A stretch of 64,000 nt of DNA from the NCBI RefSeq assembly GCF_000829465.1, contig NZ_JXAL01000001.1, forward strand, positions 434,001 to 498,000. Direction: 5' to 3'. Positions 7,848 through 16,087 of the stretch are shown here, piece after piece. The notes under the pieces were generated by a model, which worked only from the letters and a program-made list of their open reading frames with translations, did not search any database and was not told the DNA's origin. This DNA is from Cohnella kolymensis. Lineage in GTDB: Bacteria > Bacillota > Bacilli > Paenibacillales > Paenibacillaceae. The stretch's first letter is position 1. Every line of letters begins with the position of its first letter. A program made the position numbers and the translations under genes.

Positions 7848-7902
7848 TGTAATCATCACCTCTTTCGAGTGTTCTGCCATGTATCAATCGATAATTTGGT
7901 TA

Positions 7903-7930
7903 TTGACATGACGTAGAAATGTATTACATT
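7903..7930 (+). promoter_or_regulatory. Promoter of the 8011 membrane protein gene
   Basis: TTGACA (7903-7908), a 16-bp spacer, then TACATT (7925-7930). The MarR dyad starts at the last base of the -10 element. Confidence 0.6.
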
Positions 7931-7943
7931 TGTACATATACAA
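7930..7943. promoter_or_regulatory. MarR operator copy 2 (marR / membrane protein intergenic region)
   Basis: TTGTACATATACAA, the second TTGTA-N4-TACAA dyad. It covers the predicted transcription start of the divergent gene, the expected place for a repressor. Confidence 0.72.
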
Positions 7944-8010
7944 CAATTGTTTTACAACAACATTTATATCACAACCATTACATGAAAGCAATCATTAAGG
8001 AGAGATGAAC

Positions 8011-8496
8011 ATGAACATTCAATTATTACAATGGGGACTTGTATCTTTTACAATCGGTCTGATCCTATCGCTTCCGCTTGCCGCGGTATATTACGATAAC
8101 TCACCGCCGTGGGCGAAAATATTTAATAATCCCCGTAAACTAAAATCAGCTCATACCGATTTTTTCATGCAAGCATTTGCGGCTGGGTTTGTTTATTTAT
8201 TGGAATGGGCTGCAAAATCGGAGTTCCCTTTGTTTATCGTCATACCCTTGATATTCGGAACCATTTGTAATCCGTTGATTCTTCTTATTGAAGCAACCTC
8301 TCTTTATCGATCCGGATTTGCAGCCATTTTTTATCGGTTTCTCAAATCAACTAGCCCTGTCTCCCTGCTCTTCGCATGGCTTGCAATCTCTGTGTACTTT
8401 TTACCTCTGTATCTAATGCTTTTTCTCTTGCTACTTGTGCTGACAGGGTTGCTTATTATATGGAGTTGTAAACGTAAGGTCATCACGGAGGCATAG
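8011..8496 (+). CDS. Four-helix integral membrane protein, MarR-linked
   Basis: A 161-residue membrane protein with about four hydrophobic segments (residues 8-28, 50-70, 75-95 and 115-150) and a short basic C-terminus. The second ATG (8011) is chosen because AAGGAGAG lies eight bases upstream; the first (8005) is only two bases from it. A cytosolic loop reads FNNPRKLKSAHTDFF before the second helix. This loop resembles the NPR..SAH motif of hydroxylaminobenzene mutase / styrene oxide isomerase-like four-helix enzymes, but the likeness is weak and I assign no function. It is divergent from marR and carries the operator over its start, so it is probably induced by the MarR ligand. Confidence 0.7.
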   Translation: MNIQLLQWGLVSFTIGLILSLPLAAVYYDNSPPWAKIFNNPRKLKSAHTDFFMQAFAAGFVYLLEWAAKSEFPLFIVIPLIFGTICNPLILLIEATSLYRSGFAAIFYRFLKSTSPVSLLFAWLAISVYFLPLYLMLFLLLLVLTGLLIIWSCKRKVITEA

Positions 8497-8506
8497 TGCT
8501 GAACGA

Positions 8507-9100
8507 TCATTTGTTGGGGCTTGCCCAGACCAAATGGACCGCACCAAACATATAATGCTCGATTCTATTAATCTGCAACTTAGACTGTAATATCTGAATG
8601 ATCTCACGATTGAAATGACAGCCAACAACCTTTTTAAACAGCGGATCCACGAGAGTCTGCATTCCGCCGATTAGGCGATTAGAACTGATTCCGTGCTCCA
8701 TCAACAGTATTTGGCCATCATGCTTGCACCATTTTTGGAATGCATCCAGGACTGTGCCTGGATTTTCGTATCCGCAAAACGACAGTGTAGATACTATAGT
8801 GTCGAAAGAGTTATCGGGAAATGAAAGCGACTCAACATCAGAGAGTTGAAATTCCGCGTCAATTCCATAATCAGCAGCAGCGGTTTTAGCCTTGTTCAGG
8901 CTGAAATCGACCGCCGTCAATTCAATTCCCTTGGGATAGTAATGAAAATTAGCCCCTGCACCGACCGCAACTTCAAGAACACGACCTTTTGCGCAGCTGA
9001 TCAATTTTTCACGCCATACTCTTTCTGTCAGCTTCTTTCTTCTCGCTTCGTACACTTTTGCTTGTTTGTCAAATTTGCGGATTAACTTTTCGTTGCTCAA
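8507..9100 (-). CDS. Class I SAM-dependent methyltransferase
   Basis: A 197-residue methyltransferase of the UbiE/Methyltransf_11 type. The SAM-binding motif I VLEVAVGAGAN is at about residues 41-51, the acidic end of strand 2 is ELTAVDFS, and motif IV is NSFDTIVSTLSFCGYENP. Translation starts at TTG 9100, preceded by GGGAGGTG. No membrane segment is seen. The gene lies 17 bp after the MFS transporter and is convergent with, and 10 bp from, the membrane protein gene. The substrate is unknown; related small enzymes methylate phosphatidylethanolamine or quinone precursors. Confidence 0.83.
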   Translation of the reverse strand: MSNEKLIRKFDKQAKVYEARRKKLTERVWREKLISCAKGRVLEVAVGAGANFHYYPKGIELTAVDFSLNKAKTAAADYGIDAEFQLSDVESLSFPDNSFDTIVSTLSFCGYENPGTVLDAFQKWCKHDGQILLMEHGISSNRLIGGMQTLVDPLFKKVVGCHFNREIIQILQSKLQINRIEHYMFGAVHLVWASPNK

Positions 9101-9117
9101 GTACTACACCTCCCGAA

Positions 9118-10326
9118 TCAGGCTGTAAACGGCTTTGGTCGAGGAACGAGCCGCCAGATCAATGCCAATAGCAATAGAATGACAGCAGCCGCGGTGTATA
9201 ACTCTCTGTAATCTAACAGATAACCTAATAATGGGCCGATCGCTGCTCCTAAATCCAACATAAAAGAGTATAAGGTAATCTTGAATGTCTTTAAAGAGTG
9301 AGACGCGGCGTCGGCTGCAATCGCATCCGCAAGCGTAGTCAGCAAAGTAGCGGTCAGTTGTACTCCTAAGAGCAGGAGCAGCCACCAAGCTGCCGGCATT
9401 GTCACAGGTACGAAGGCAAACAACACTGCTGCCGCCACAAGAACGGCAATAAACACAGCAGGCCGATGTCTGGAACTGTCAGACCGCCGCCCGATCCACG
9501 GAGCGAGCCAAGGCTCCCATCCCCACCGCAACGCCTGCAGCATGGCGGCAAGCACAGCGGCCCCTATCGGAATCCCCCATATATAGAGCACTGACACATT
9601 TGCATCAATCAGATGACTCAAAGTGGATGTAAAAAACCCCTGATAGATCATCGCTATCGATAACCCGGAAAACAACGTCATCATTAAAAATTTGTCTTTG
9701 CCGACCACTGTAATGAGCGGATTCAACACGGATTGTCCCTTCGGCACAACCTCCATGTCAGTCGCGGGTACATAGCGGATGGCAAAAGGCATAGACAATA
9801 CGGCTAATAAAGAAAACACGGCGGCCGCGGCCGTCAAACTGATCAGCTCAGTCAACAATGCTCCCGCCAGCATTCCTACCAAACTTCCGATGCGGAACAA
9901 TCCGTTATATAACCCCATATGGTAGCCGTGCTTATTATTATCAGTCATTTGAACAATCGTTAAAAATGCCCCTAGTCTGAGCAACGTCCAAGACATTCCC
10001 CATAGACATCGGAGCACAAGCCATATCCAGAATCCTTGTACATAACCATAACCGAGCGTGACAACTCCTGATATGGCGACTGCAACGATTATGCCGTTCC
10101 TTAGGCCGATCCTTTGCAGCAGCCATGCAGCCACAGGGTTAAACGGCAGCCGAATGAACCGGTTCACGGATAAGAGGATTCCCACTTGGTACAAAGCGGT
10201 CAGACCCGCGTCCTTCCAATACAGAGGAAGAACAATATAGAGCATCGAATCGCCTAGCAAACAAGCTGCGGTTATTAAAGCTATCAGCTGGACTTGTTTT
10301 TTTCGTGATCTTTCTGCACTCTTCAG
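9118..10326 (-). CDS. MFS transporter (start uncertain, possibly CTG)
   Basis: An MFS permease of about 402 residues with 12 hydrophobic segments. The first one (QLIALITAACLLGDSMLYIVL) begins upstream of the nearest standard start (TTG 10260), which would cut the helix in half. The frame stays open back to CTG 10326, where the sequence CTGA overlaps the stop codon of the dehydratase beta gene exactly as ATGA overlaps do, with GGGG about ten bases upstream. I therefore infer a CTG start with translational coupling, or a mutated ATG. Position at the end of the tartrate/citrate operon suggests uptake or export of a related organic acid, but no substrate motif is evident. Confidence 0.72.
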   Translation of the reverse strand: MKSAERSRKKQVQLIALITAACLLGDSMLYIVLPLYWKDAGLTALYQVGILLSVNRFIRLPFNPVAAWLLQRIGLRNGIIVAVAISGVVTLGYGYVQGFWIWLVLRCLWGMSWTLLRLGAFLTIVQMTDNNKHGYHMGLYNGLFRIGSLVGMLAGALLTELISLTAAAAVFSLLAVLSMPFAIRYVPATDMEVVPKGQSVLNPLITVVGKDKFLMMTLFSGLSIAMIYQGFFTSTLSHLIDANVSVLYIWGIPIGAAVLAAMLQALRWGWEPWLAPWIGRRSDSSRHRPAVFIAVLVAAAVLFAFVPVTMPAAWWLLLLLGVQLTATLLTTLADAIAADAASHSLKTFKITLYSFMLDLGAAIGPLLGYLLDYRELYTAAAVILLLLALIWRLVPRPKPFTA

Positions 10327-10891
10327 GTTACGCCATCCCCTAGTGTTCTGTATTTCGCAATCTCTTGCTCGTACAGGTCGTTGCCGTAAGAATCATATGC
10401 AACAAGCACCGGGAAATCCCGAACCTCCAGCTTGCGGATGGCCTCAGGCCCAAGATCTTCGTAGGCGACAATTTCTACCGCGGTAATGCATTTGCTTAAT
10501 ATGGCGGATAACCCCCCTACGGCAGCAAAAGAAATGGCCCCGTACTCTCTGCAGGCTTCCTTGATCGAATCGCGGCGGGGACCCTTTCCTATAGTCCCTT
10601 TCACCCCGTATTCATACATGGCAGGTGCGTAAGGATCCATCCGATATGCCGTAGTCGGAGCGGTAGAGCCGATGACTTGCCCGGGTTTGGGCGGGCATGG
10701 ACCGGCATAAAATATAATTTCCTGCCGCAAATCGACAGGCAGCGGCTCGTTGTTCCCCAGCAGCTCGATCATCCGCTTATGAGCGGCGTCCCGCGCCATG
10801 TAAAGGTTCCTGTCAAATAAACCTGGTCGCCTATTTGAAGCTTTTTGATTTTTTCCTCTGTCAGAGGTGTATCCCAATGGTACACAGCCAA
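10323..10891 (-). pseudogene. Class I fumarase / L(+)-tartrate dehydratase beta subunit, frameshifted
   Basis: The beta subunit of a heterodimeric Fe-S hydro-lyase of about 190 residues. From TTG 10891 (GGAGAG seven bases upstream) the N-terminus reads LAVYHWDTPLTEEKIKKLQ and DQVYLTGTF. The frame breaks near 10803, and the next frame carries on with YMARDAAHKRMIELL, APTTAYRMDPYAP and GTIGKGPRRDSI, all family signatures. The expected ACC-TTT-TAC-ATG reads ACCTTTACATG, so one T of a four-T run is missing. The conceptual product is otherwise complete. It follows the alpha subunit directly and overlaps the MFS gene. A sequencing error is as likely as a true mutation. Confidence 0.87.
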
Positions 10892-10916
10892 GACGCATCT
10901 CTCCTTCGGCTGACAA

Positions 10917-11759
10917 TTACAGCACGGCCGATTTTTTGCGAGCCGCGTGACATTGAATATTCACGGCGACCGGTAAAGCGGTTATATGGCATGCATACGT
11001 TTCGACAGCCGCCCAGAGCGCCGTGCTTACTCCGCCCAGTCCTTGCGGACCGATGCCGGTCCGGTTGATTGCCTCGAGCAGATCTCTCTCCAGTTCAGCG
11101 ATATGCGGTTCGTGATGATGGACGCCTACTTCGCGTAGCACTGCTTCCTTGGCGATGGCCGTCACTTTGTCGAAAGTTCCGCCGATCCCTACGCCGACCA
11201 CGACGGGAGGACACGCTTTTCCACCGGCGGCCTCGATCGTTTCGATGACGAATTTTTTGACGCCTTCCGTTCCTTCTCCCGGAAGAAGGAATTTCATAGC
11301 GCTCATGTTCTCGCTGCCGCCGCCTTTAGGGAGCAATGTGAATTTAATCCGATCTCCGTCAACGATATCCGTATGAATGACAGCAGGCGTATTATCATTG
11401 GTATTGACCCTCAGAAGCGGGTCTCCAACTACCGACATCCTCAGAAAGCCTTCCTGATAACCTTTTCTGACTCCGGCGTTAATAGAGTCGGAGAAGCTTC
11501 CGCCAACAATGTGCACGTCCTGTCCGATCTCCGCATATACAACGGTCATCCCCGTATCATGGCAATAGGGAACGTGCTCCGCTGCCGCAAGCTCCGCATT
11601 TTCGATGAGCTGATTGATAATCGTCTTCCCTAAAGGCGACACTTCCTTCGCCTCGGCCTTCTTGAAGCCTGCTAATATATCTTCGGGCAAATAGTAACAA
11701 GCTTCCATACAAAGTCTTGCAACCGTGTCCCGGATTTCATCGGTATGAATTTCCCGCAT
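10917..11759 (-). CDS. Class I fumarase / L(+)-tartrate dehydratase alpha subunit
   Basis: A 280-residue alpha subunit of a 4Fe-4S hydro-lyase that interconverts fumarate and malate or dehydrates tartrate to oxaloacetate. Three cluster cysteines are visible, in YCHDTGM, GGKACPPVVVGVG and VNIQCHAARK, matching the three conserved cysteines of the family. The GGGSENMSAMKFLLPGEG substrate segment is present. The gene sits between tartrate dehydrogenase (15 bp upstream) and the beta subunit (25 bp downstream). Context favours tartrate or malate/fumarate as substrate, but sequence alone does not separate the two. Confidence 0.9.
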   Translation of the reverse strand: MREIHTDEIRDTVARLCMEACYYLPEDILAGFKKAEAKEVSPLGKTIINQLIENAELAAAEHVPYCHDTGMTVVYAEIGQDVHIVGGSFSDSINAGVRKGYQEGFLRMSVVGDPLLRVNTNDNTPAVIHTDIVDGDRIKFTLLPKGGGSENMSAMKFLLPGEGTEGVKKFVIETIEAAGGKACPPVVVGVGIGGTFDKVTAIAKEAVLREVGVHHHEPHIAELERDLLEAINRTGIGPQGLGGVSTALWAAVETYACHITALPVAVNIQCHAARKKSAVL

Positions 11760-11774
11760 GGATATCCCTCGCCT

Positions 11775-12836
11775 TTACGCTCTTTTCTTCAAGTTAGCGA
11801 TAATTGTATCCGTCACTTCCATCATCTTCGCACGGCCGCCCAAGTCAGGCGTTCTGACGCCGGCTTGCAGCGTGTCCTCAATCGCGCCAAGTATGAGCTC
11901 CCCTAATTCACGGTAGCCCATGAAGTCAAGCATCATCTTTCCCGTCCAAATCTGCCCGATCGGGTTGGCCACACCCTGCCCCATAATATCGGGCGCAGAC
12001 CCGTGGACAGGCTCGAACATCGAAGGATATTTCCGCTCGATGTTCAAGTTCGCCGCCGGGGCGATCCCGATGCTGCCCATTATCGCTCCCCCAAGATCGG
12101 TGAGGATGTCGCCGAACAGGTTTGATGCCACAATGACGTCGAAGATATGAGGTTTCATGACGAAGAAGGCGGCCAATGCGTCAATATGAGTGCTCGTCGT
12201 ATTCATCTCCGGGTAGTCCACTGCGACTTCTTTAAAAACCTCGTCCCAGAAAGGCATGCTGTGGGAAATACCGTTAGATTTCGTGGCGCTCGTAACATGG
12301 CCTCGTCTTTCTGCGGCCAAATCGAATGCATAGCGCATCGCCCGCTCTGTGCTTTTGCGGGTAAATACGGCATTCTGGATGGCGATTTGGTCGCTTCCCT
12401 GATGAATTCGTCCGCCGACCTCGGAATACTCGCCTTCCGAATTCTCACGAACGACAATCAAATCGAAATCCTTGGGGTTCTTCAGCGGGGATTCCAAGCC
12501 GCGCAGCAGTTTGGCCGGACGCACGTTGATCGACTGCTGGAACCCTCGACGAATTTTAATGAGCAAGCCCCATAAGGAAATATGATCCGGAACAAGCCCG
12601 GGCATCCCGACGGCACCCAAGAAGATTTGGTTAAAGCTGCGGAGCGTGTCTATTCCATCATCCGGCATCATCTGGCCGTGCTTCAGGTAATACTCGCAAT
12701 TCCAGGAGAATTGGCTCCATTGCAAAGACAGTCCTCCATGTATCTCGGCTGCTGCTTCAAGCACCCGCATCGCTTCGGGAACAACCTCATTTCCAATGCC
12801 GTCTCCCGGAATTACAGCTATCTCATATTTATTCAT
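11775..12836 (-). CDS. Tartrate dehydrogenase / beta-decarboxylating dehydrogenase (TtuC/YcsA/DmlA type)
   Basis: A 353-residue NAD-dependent beta-decarboxylating dehydrogenase, related to isopropylmalate and isocitrate dehydrogenases. Visible are the N-terminal AVIPGDGIGNEV, the ENSEGEYSEVGG region replacing the isocitrate phosphoserine loop, the metal-binding NLFGDILTDLGGAI and the NAD site FEPVHGSAPDIMGQGVANPIG. ATG 12836 has AGGAGG upstream; the longer reading to 12893 has none. This subfamily oxidises tartrate or D-malate. Coupled with the tct transporter upstream and the dehydratase downstream it points to uptake and oxidation of tartrate or malate to oxaloacetate and pyruvate. Confidence 0.9.
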   Translation of the reverse strand: MNKYEIAVIPGDGIGNEVVPEAMRVLEAAAEIHGGLSLQWSQFSWNCEYYLKHGQMMPDDGIDTLRSFNQIFLGAVGMPGLVPDHISLWGLLIKIRRGFQQSINVRPAKLLRGLESPLKNPKDFDLIVVRENSEGEYSEVGGRIHQGSDQIAIQNAVFTRKSTERAMRYAFDLAAERRGHVTSATKSNGISHSMPFWDEVFKEVAVDYPEMNTTSTHIDALAAFFVMKPHIFDVIVASNLFGDILTDLGGAIMGSIGIAPAANLNIERKYPSMFEPVHGSAPDIMGQGVANPIGQIWTGKMMLDFMGYRELGELILGAIEDTLQAGVRTPDLGGRAKMMEVTDTIIANLKKRA

Positions 12837-12865
12837 GGCAGCCTCCTGATGATCACAAGTGATGT

Positions 12866-12905
12866 GAAAAAGAGAAAGGGTATCATGCAACACCCTTTCT
12901 CTTTC
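12866..12905 (-). terminator. Hairpin between tctC and the dehydrogenase gene
   Basis: On the minus strand AAAGAGAAAGGGT pairs perfectly with ACCCTTTCTCTTT around an 11-base loop and is followed by Ts. It probably acts as a partial terminator or mRNA stabiliser, leaving transporter mRNA in excess over the enzymes. Confidence 0.75.
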
Positions 12906-12920
12906 AACTTAACTGGCGGT

Positions 12921-13919
12921 TTACTTGCGTAAACCTTTCTTGGTTGCGATGTCCGTATAATGTGCCGTCTCATCCGTTACGAATTTGCCGAAATCGGCCG
13001 AGTTCAAGTATGCGCCTTGGGCGTTAATCGCTTTGAGCTTCTCTTGGAAAGCCGGATCTTCAGACGCTTTTTTGAGCGCATCTTCCCATTTCTTAACGAC
13101 CTCTGCAGGCGTGCCTTTCGGGAATGAAACGCCTGACCACCACTTCGCTTTCATAGGAGGCAAACCTGATTCTTCAACCGTCGGCACGTCAGGGAAATAA
13201 GGGCTTCTTTCTTTTGCGATGATACCTAACATCTTGGCTTTACCGGATTTGACGATTACTGCTGATTCACTGACGCCTTGAATAGCCAGAACGGCATGTC
13301 CGCCGGCAATCTTCGGCATTGAATCAGCCGCACCTTTGGTGGTCACCATGCGGGCTTTCGAGAAGTCTCCTCCGACATTGTCCAGAAATTCAACCAGACT
13401 GAATGTGGCGATTGCCGTAGGACCGGAGCTGGTAAACGTCAACTGATCGGGGTTAGCCTTCACCCAATCGGCAAACTCTTTCAGATCTTTCCATGGCGCA
13501 TCCGCTTTCACAACGAAAGCCAGCGGATCTTCTACAATCTGGGCGCCGAATTGATAGTCGTCCACCGAGAATGTCAGATCGCTCTTTCCGCCCATCAAAG
13601 CAGATGTGCTGGATACGTTATGCACTAGCACGCTGTACCCGTCTTTCGAGCCTTGCTTCAGCACCGCATCTGTTCCCGTTGCGCCGGAAGCGCCGGGTTT
13701 GTTTACAACGGTAATGGCTTGGCCCCATTCTTTACTTAAGTATTCGGCCGCCGCTCTGGCAGAAAGATCCGTTCCGCCGCCTGCTGCGAACGGTACAACA
13801 ATCTCAATGCCTTTTGTCGGATAGTCCTTGCTTCCGCCTTTTGCATCGCCGCAGCCTGCCAACAGTGAGCCGGTTAGGAGCAAGCTTGCTGCCAGTGAAA
13901 ATAGTTTTCTTTTTTGCAT
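12921..13919 (-). CDS. tctC: Tripartite tricarboxylate transporter binding protein (TctC family)
   Basis: A 332-residue extracytoplasmic lipoprotein with lipobox LLAGC (about residues 19-23). It belongs to the TctC/BugT family: the N-terminal IEIVVPFAAGGGTDLSARA and the VNKPGASGATGTDAVL segment form the two ligand-binding loops seen in Bug proteins. Family ligands include citrate, tartrate, terephthalate and nicotinate. It is the third transporter gene after tctB and tctA, 65 bp downstream of tctA, and is followed by a strong hairpin. The operon's enzymes suggest tartrate or a similar C4 acid as ligand. Confidence 0.92.
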   Translation of the reverse strand: MQKRKLFSLAASLLLTGSLLAGCGDAKGGSKDYPTKGIEIVVPFAAGGGTDLSARAAAEYLSKEWGQAITVVNKPGASGATGTDAVLKQGSKDGYSVLVHNVSSTSALMGGKSDLTFSVDDYQFGAQIVEDPLAFVVKADAPWKDLKEFADWVKANPDQLTFTSSGPTAIATFSLVEFLDNVGGDFSKARMVTTKGAADSMPKIAGGHAVLAIQGVSESAVIVKSGKAKMLGIIAKERSPYFPDVPTVEESGLPPMKAKWWSGVSFPKGTPAEVVKKWEDALKKASEDPAFQEKLKAINAQGAYLNSADFGKFVTDETAHYTDIATKKGLRK

Positions 13920-13984
13920 GTTATTTCCCCCTCAAATGTATTTGTTTCTTGTATGTGTTGGTACATTGATGCTGAGTTTCATTC

Positions 13985-15502
13985 CTAGTCGGCAATAACC
14001 ATTTCCTCGCCCACGATTTCTTTCACACGGGATTTCGTACGGCGGATCAAACCGATCGACACGACCAGCAACACCACTGCCGCGATTAGGATCGCTAATG
14101 TAATCGGATGTTGGACAAAGATCAGCATGCTGCCGTTGGACATGGCCATCGACTGCATGAATGATTGCTCCATGATAGGACCCAATATGAAACATAAAAT
14201 TAAAGGTACGACCGGCCAGTGATATTTGTGGAAGATGAAGCCGAGCACACCGAACACCAAAGCAACGAAGACATCGAACATGCTGTTTCGAACGGTATAT
14301 GAACCGATAATGCTCAGAATGAGAATAATCGGAGCCATGACACCGAATGGGACCTTGGTGATCTTGGCCCATATCCCCACCAGCGGCAGATTTAACACGA
14401 GCAGCATAATGTTGCCTATGAACATACTGGCAATAATCGTCCAGACGAAGCTGCCGTTCTGTTCGAACAGAACGGGTCCCGGCTGCAGACCATAGATCAT
14501 CAACCCTGCCAGCAGGATCGCTAAAGGCGGGGAGCTCGGAATTCCCAGAGCCAGAAGCGGTATGAAGCCGGCGGAACTGTTCGAGTTATTCGCCGCCTCA
14601 GGGGCAGCCACTCCCTCCATTGCTCCATGCCCGAATTTCTCCGGGTGCTTGGACACTTTCTTTTCCAGGTCGTACGCCAGAAAGGTCGCCACAGCAGTTG
14701 AGCAGCCCGGCAGCAGACCCGTTAGGAATCCCACAATACTGCCGCGAATGGTAGCGCCTGCGCTCTTCTTTAAGTCAGCCGCGCTTGGATACACACTGCC
14801 TATGTTCTCGGTAGGGACCGGAGCGTGTCTTTCGGCCAACCCTTTCAGCACTTCGGTTATGGCGAAAAGTCCGATAATAATACTGATCATCTCGAGACCT
14901 GCCGTTAAAGTTTGATTGCCGTAATCGAACCGGGGGCTTCCGGAAGGGCCCATGCCGATCATCGCAAGCAAATAACCGAATAGTCCCATAATCAGTCCTT
15001 TAATAATGGAGCTGCCTGCCAGGTTTACAATCATGGTGAGAGCCAGCACCATTAACGCAAAATATTCCGGTGGACCGAATTTCAACGCCTGATCCGCAAG
15101 CATCGGAGCGAAAAACACGAGTCCGACGACGCCGATCGTGCCGGCGGTGAATGAGGCGATCGCAGCAATGCCAAGGGCGGGGCCGGCTTTTCCTTGCTTA
15201 GCCAGCGGGTAGCCATCCAAGCAAGTGGGCACGGACGACACTTCGCCTGGAATATTGAGCAGAATGGCTGTCGTAGATCCTCCGTACATCGCGCCGTAAT
15301 AGATTCCGGCCATCATGATTATCCCTTGCGTCGGCTCGAGTACTGTAGTGAGCGGCAGGAGAATCGCGATCGCGGATGTGGGGCCGAGTCCCGGGAGCAT
15401 CCCGACAAGCGTTCCGACCAGCGCTCCAAGCACGGCCATCAGCAAGTTGAGGGGCGTAATGGCTTCTCCAAATCCATGTAAAAGCATTCCTAGTGAGTCC
15501 AT
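13985..15502 (-). CDS. tctA: Tripartite tricarboxylate transporter large membrane subunit (TctA family)
   Basis: A 505-residue membrane protein with about 11-12 hydrophobic segments. The N-terminal GMLPGLGPTSAIAILLP and the central AVAPEAANNSNSSAGFIPLL-like region (GVAAPEAANNS..GFIPLLALGIP) are the signatures of the TctA permease. It forms the sodium- or proton-coupled translocation channel with TctB, fed by TctC. The gene follows tctB by 21 bp. Length is normal for the family. The nearest relatives transport citrate, but the family is broad in substrate. Confidence 0.93.
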   Translation of the reverse strand: MDSLGMLLHGFGEAITPLNLLMAVLGALVGTLVGMLPGLGPTSAIAILLPLTTVLEPTQGIIMMAGIYYGAMYGGSTTAILLNIPGEVSSVPTCLDGYPLAKQGKAGPALGIAAIASFTAGTIGVVGLVFFAPMLADQALKFGPPEYFALMVLALTMIVNLAGSSIIKGLIMGLFGYLLAMIGMGPSGSPRFDYGNQTLTAGLEMISIIIGLFAITEVLKGLAERHAPVPTENIGSVYPSAADLKKSAGATIRGSIVGFLTGLLPGCSTAVATFLAYDLEKKVSKHPEKFGHGAMEGVAAPEAANNSNSSAGFIPLLALGIPSSPPLAILLAGLMIYGLQPGPVLFEQNGSFVWTIIASMFIGNIMLLVLNLPLVGIWAKITKVPFGVMAPIILILSIIGSYTVRNSMFDVFVALVFGVLGFIFHKYHWPVVPLILCFILGPIMEQSFMQSMAMSNGSMLIFVQHPITLAILIAAVVLLVVSIGLIRRTKSRVKEIVGEEMVIAD

Positions 15503-15523
15503 GAAACGATTGCCACCCTCTCT

Positions 15524-15982
15524 CTAAAATCCGAAGATTCCGTCCGGGAACGGTGTTCTCAGCCAATAAATGAACAGTAAGTACAGCGCAGCGATTGTCA
15601 GCGCTCCATATAGTGACGATCTGATGAGGCTGTAAGAACCCATCACTTTGAACAAACCGGCCAAAGCCAATAAAGTGCTCAGTACATAGCCAAGAATAGG
15701 AATAAGCAGCCAATACAGAAACATGATCAGGATGACAAATCCGATATTCATCAACACTTTTCCCGTCGGAAAGTCCACCCGTATCGCCGGCACCGGTTGG
15801 AAAAGCAGCAATCCTCCCAGTACCAGCAGCGCAATGCCGATCAATCCGGCAAATGTGTGATCGCCGACAAATAACGCCGAGCGATCCGGAAATAAGCGTG
15901 CCGCTTCGACAAGAGCGGCGACGCCCAATAAGAAAGTAAGGATTGCGCCCACTCGGTCTGCCAGTTTAATGGATTCAGTCAT
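15524..15982 (-). CDS. tctB: Tripartite tricarboxylate transporter small membrane subunit (TctB family)
   Basis: A 152-residue protein with four hydrophobic segments, the usual TctB layout (helix, pair of helices, C-terminal helix ending LRTPFPDGIFGF). ATG 15982 is chosen because AGAGGTGAT lies just upstream; the upstream in-frame sequence to 16078 has no ribosome binding site and crosses the promoter and cre region. It is the first gene of the tct operon. Confidence 0.88.
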   Translation of the reverse strand: MTESIKLADRVGAILTFLLGVAALVEAARLFPDRSALFVGDHTFAGLIGIALLVLGGLLLFQPVPAIRVDFPTGKVLMNIGFVILIMFLYWLLIPILGYVLSTLLALAGLFKVMGSYSLIRSSLYGALTIAALYLLFIYWLRTPFPDGIFGF

Positions 15983-16007
15983 ATTATCACCTCTGATTTT
16001 GGACATT

Positions 16008-16041
16008 TTGAAACGCTTACAATTAAATGTAAGCGCTGTAA
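16008..16041. promoter_or_regulatory. Two cre-like sites forming a dyad upstream of tctB
   Basis: TGTAAGCGCTGTAA (16028-16041) matches the CcpA cre consensus TGWAANCGNTNWCA at 13 of 14 positions, and TTGAAACGCTTACA (16008-16021) at 12 of 14. Together they form a 26-bp inverted repeat (ACGCTTACA / TGTAAGCGC). They lie just downstream of the predicted start of transcription, where CcpA would repress. The dyad could instead bind the CitB-like response regulator. Confidence 0.72.
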
Positions 16042-16049
16042 TTAAGACT

Positions 16050-16055
16050 ATTATA
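16050..16055 (-). promoter_or_regulatory. -10 element of the tct operon
   Basis: TATAAT on the minus strand with no recognisable -35 element 16-18 bp upstream. This is what is expected for a promoter that needs an activator, here probably the response regulator encoded next door. Confidence 0.5.
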
Positions 16056-16087
16056 ATGTGCGATTTGTGTCGAAACACGTTAAGTAA

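Noticed and set aside
8011-8496. Calling the membrane protein a hydroxylaminobenzene mutase
   Set aside because: Only a short NPR..SAH loop and the four-helix layout are similar. That is too weak for a functional name without a profile or structure search.
15198-15713. 171-codon minus-strand ORF overlapping tctA and tctB
   Set aside because: Out of frame with two well-recognised genes that together cover it; no ribosome binding site.
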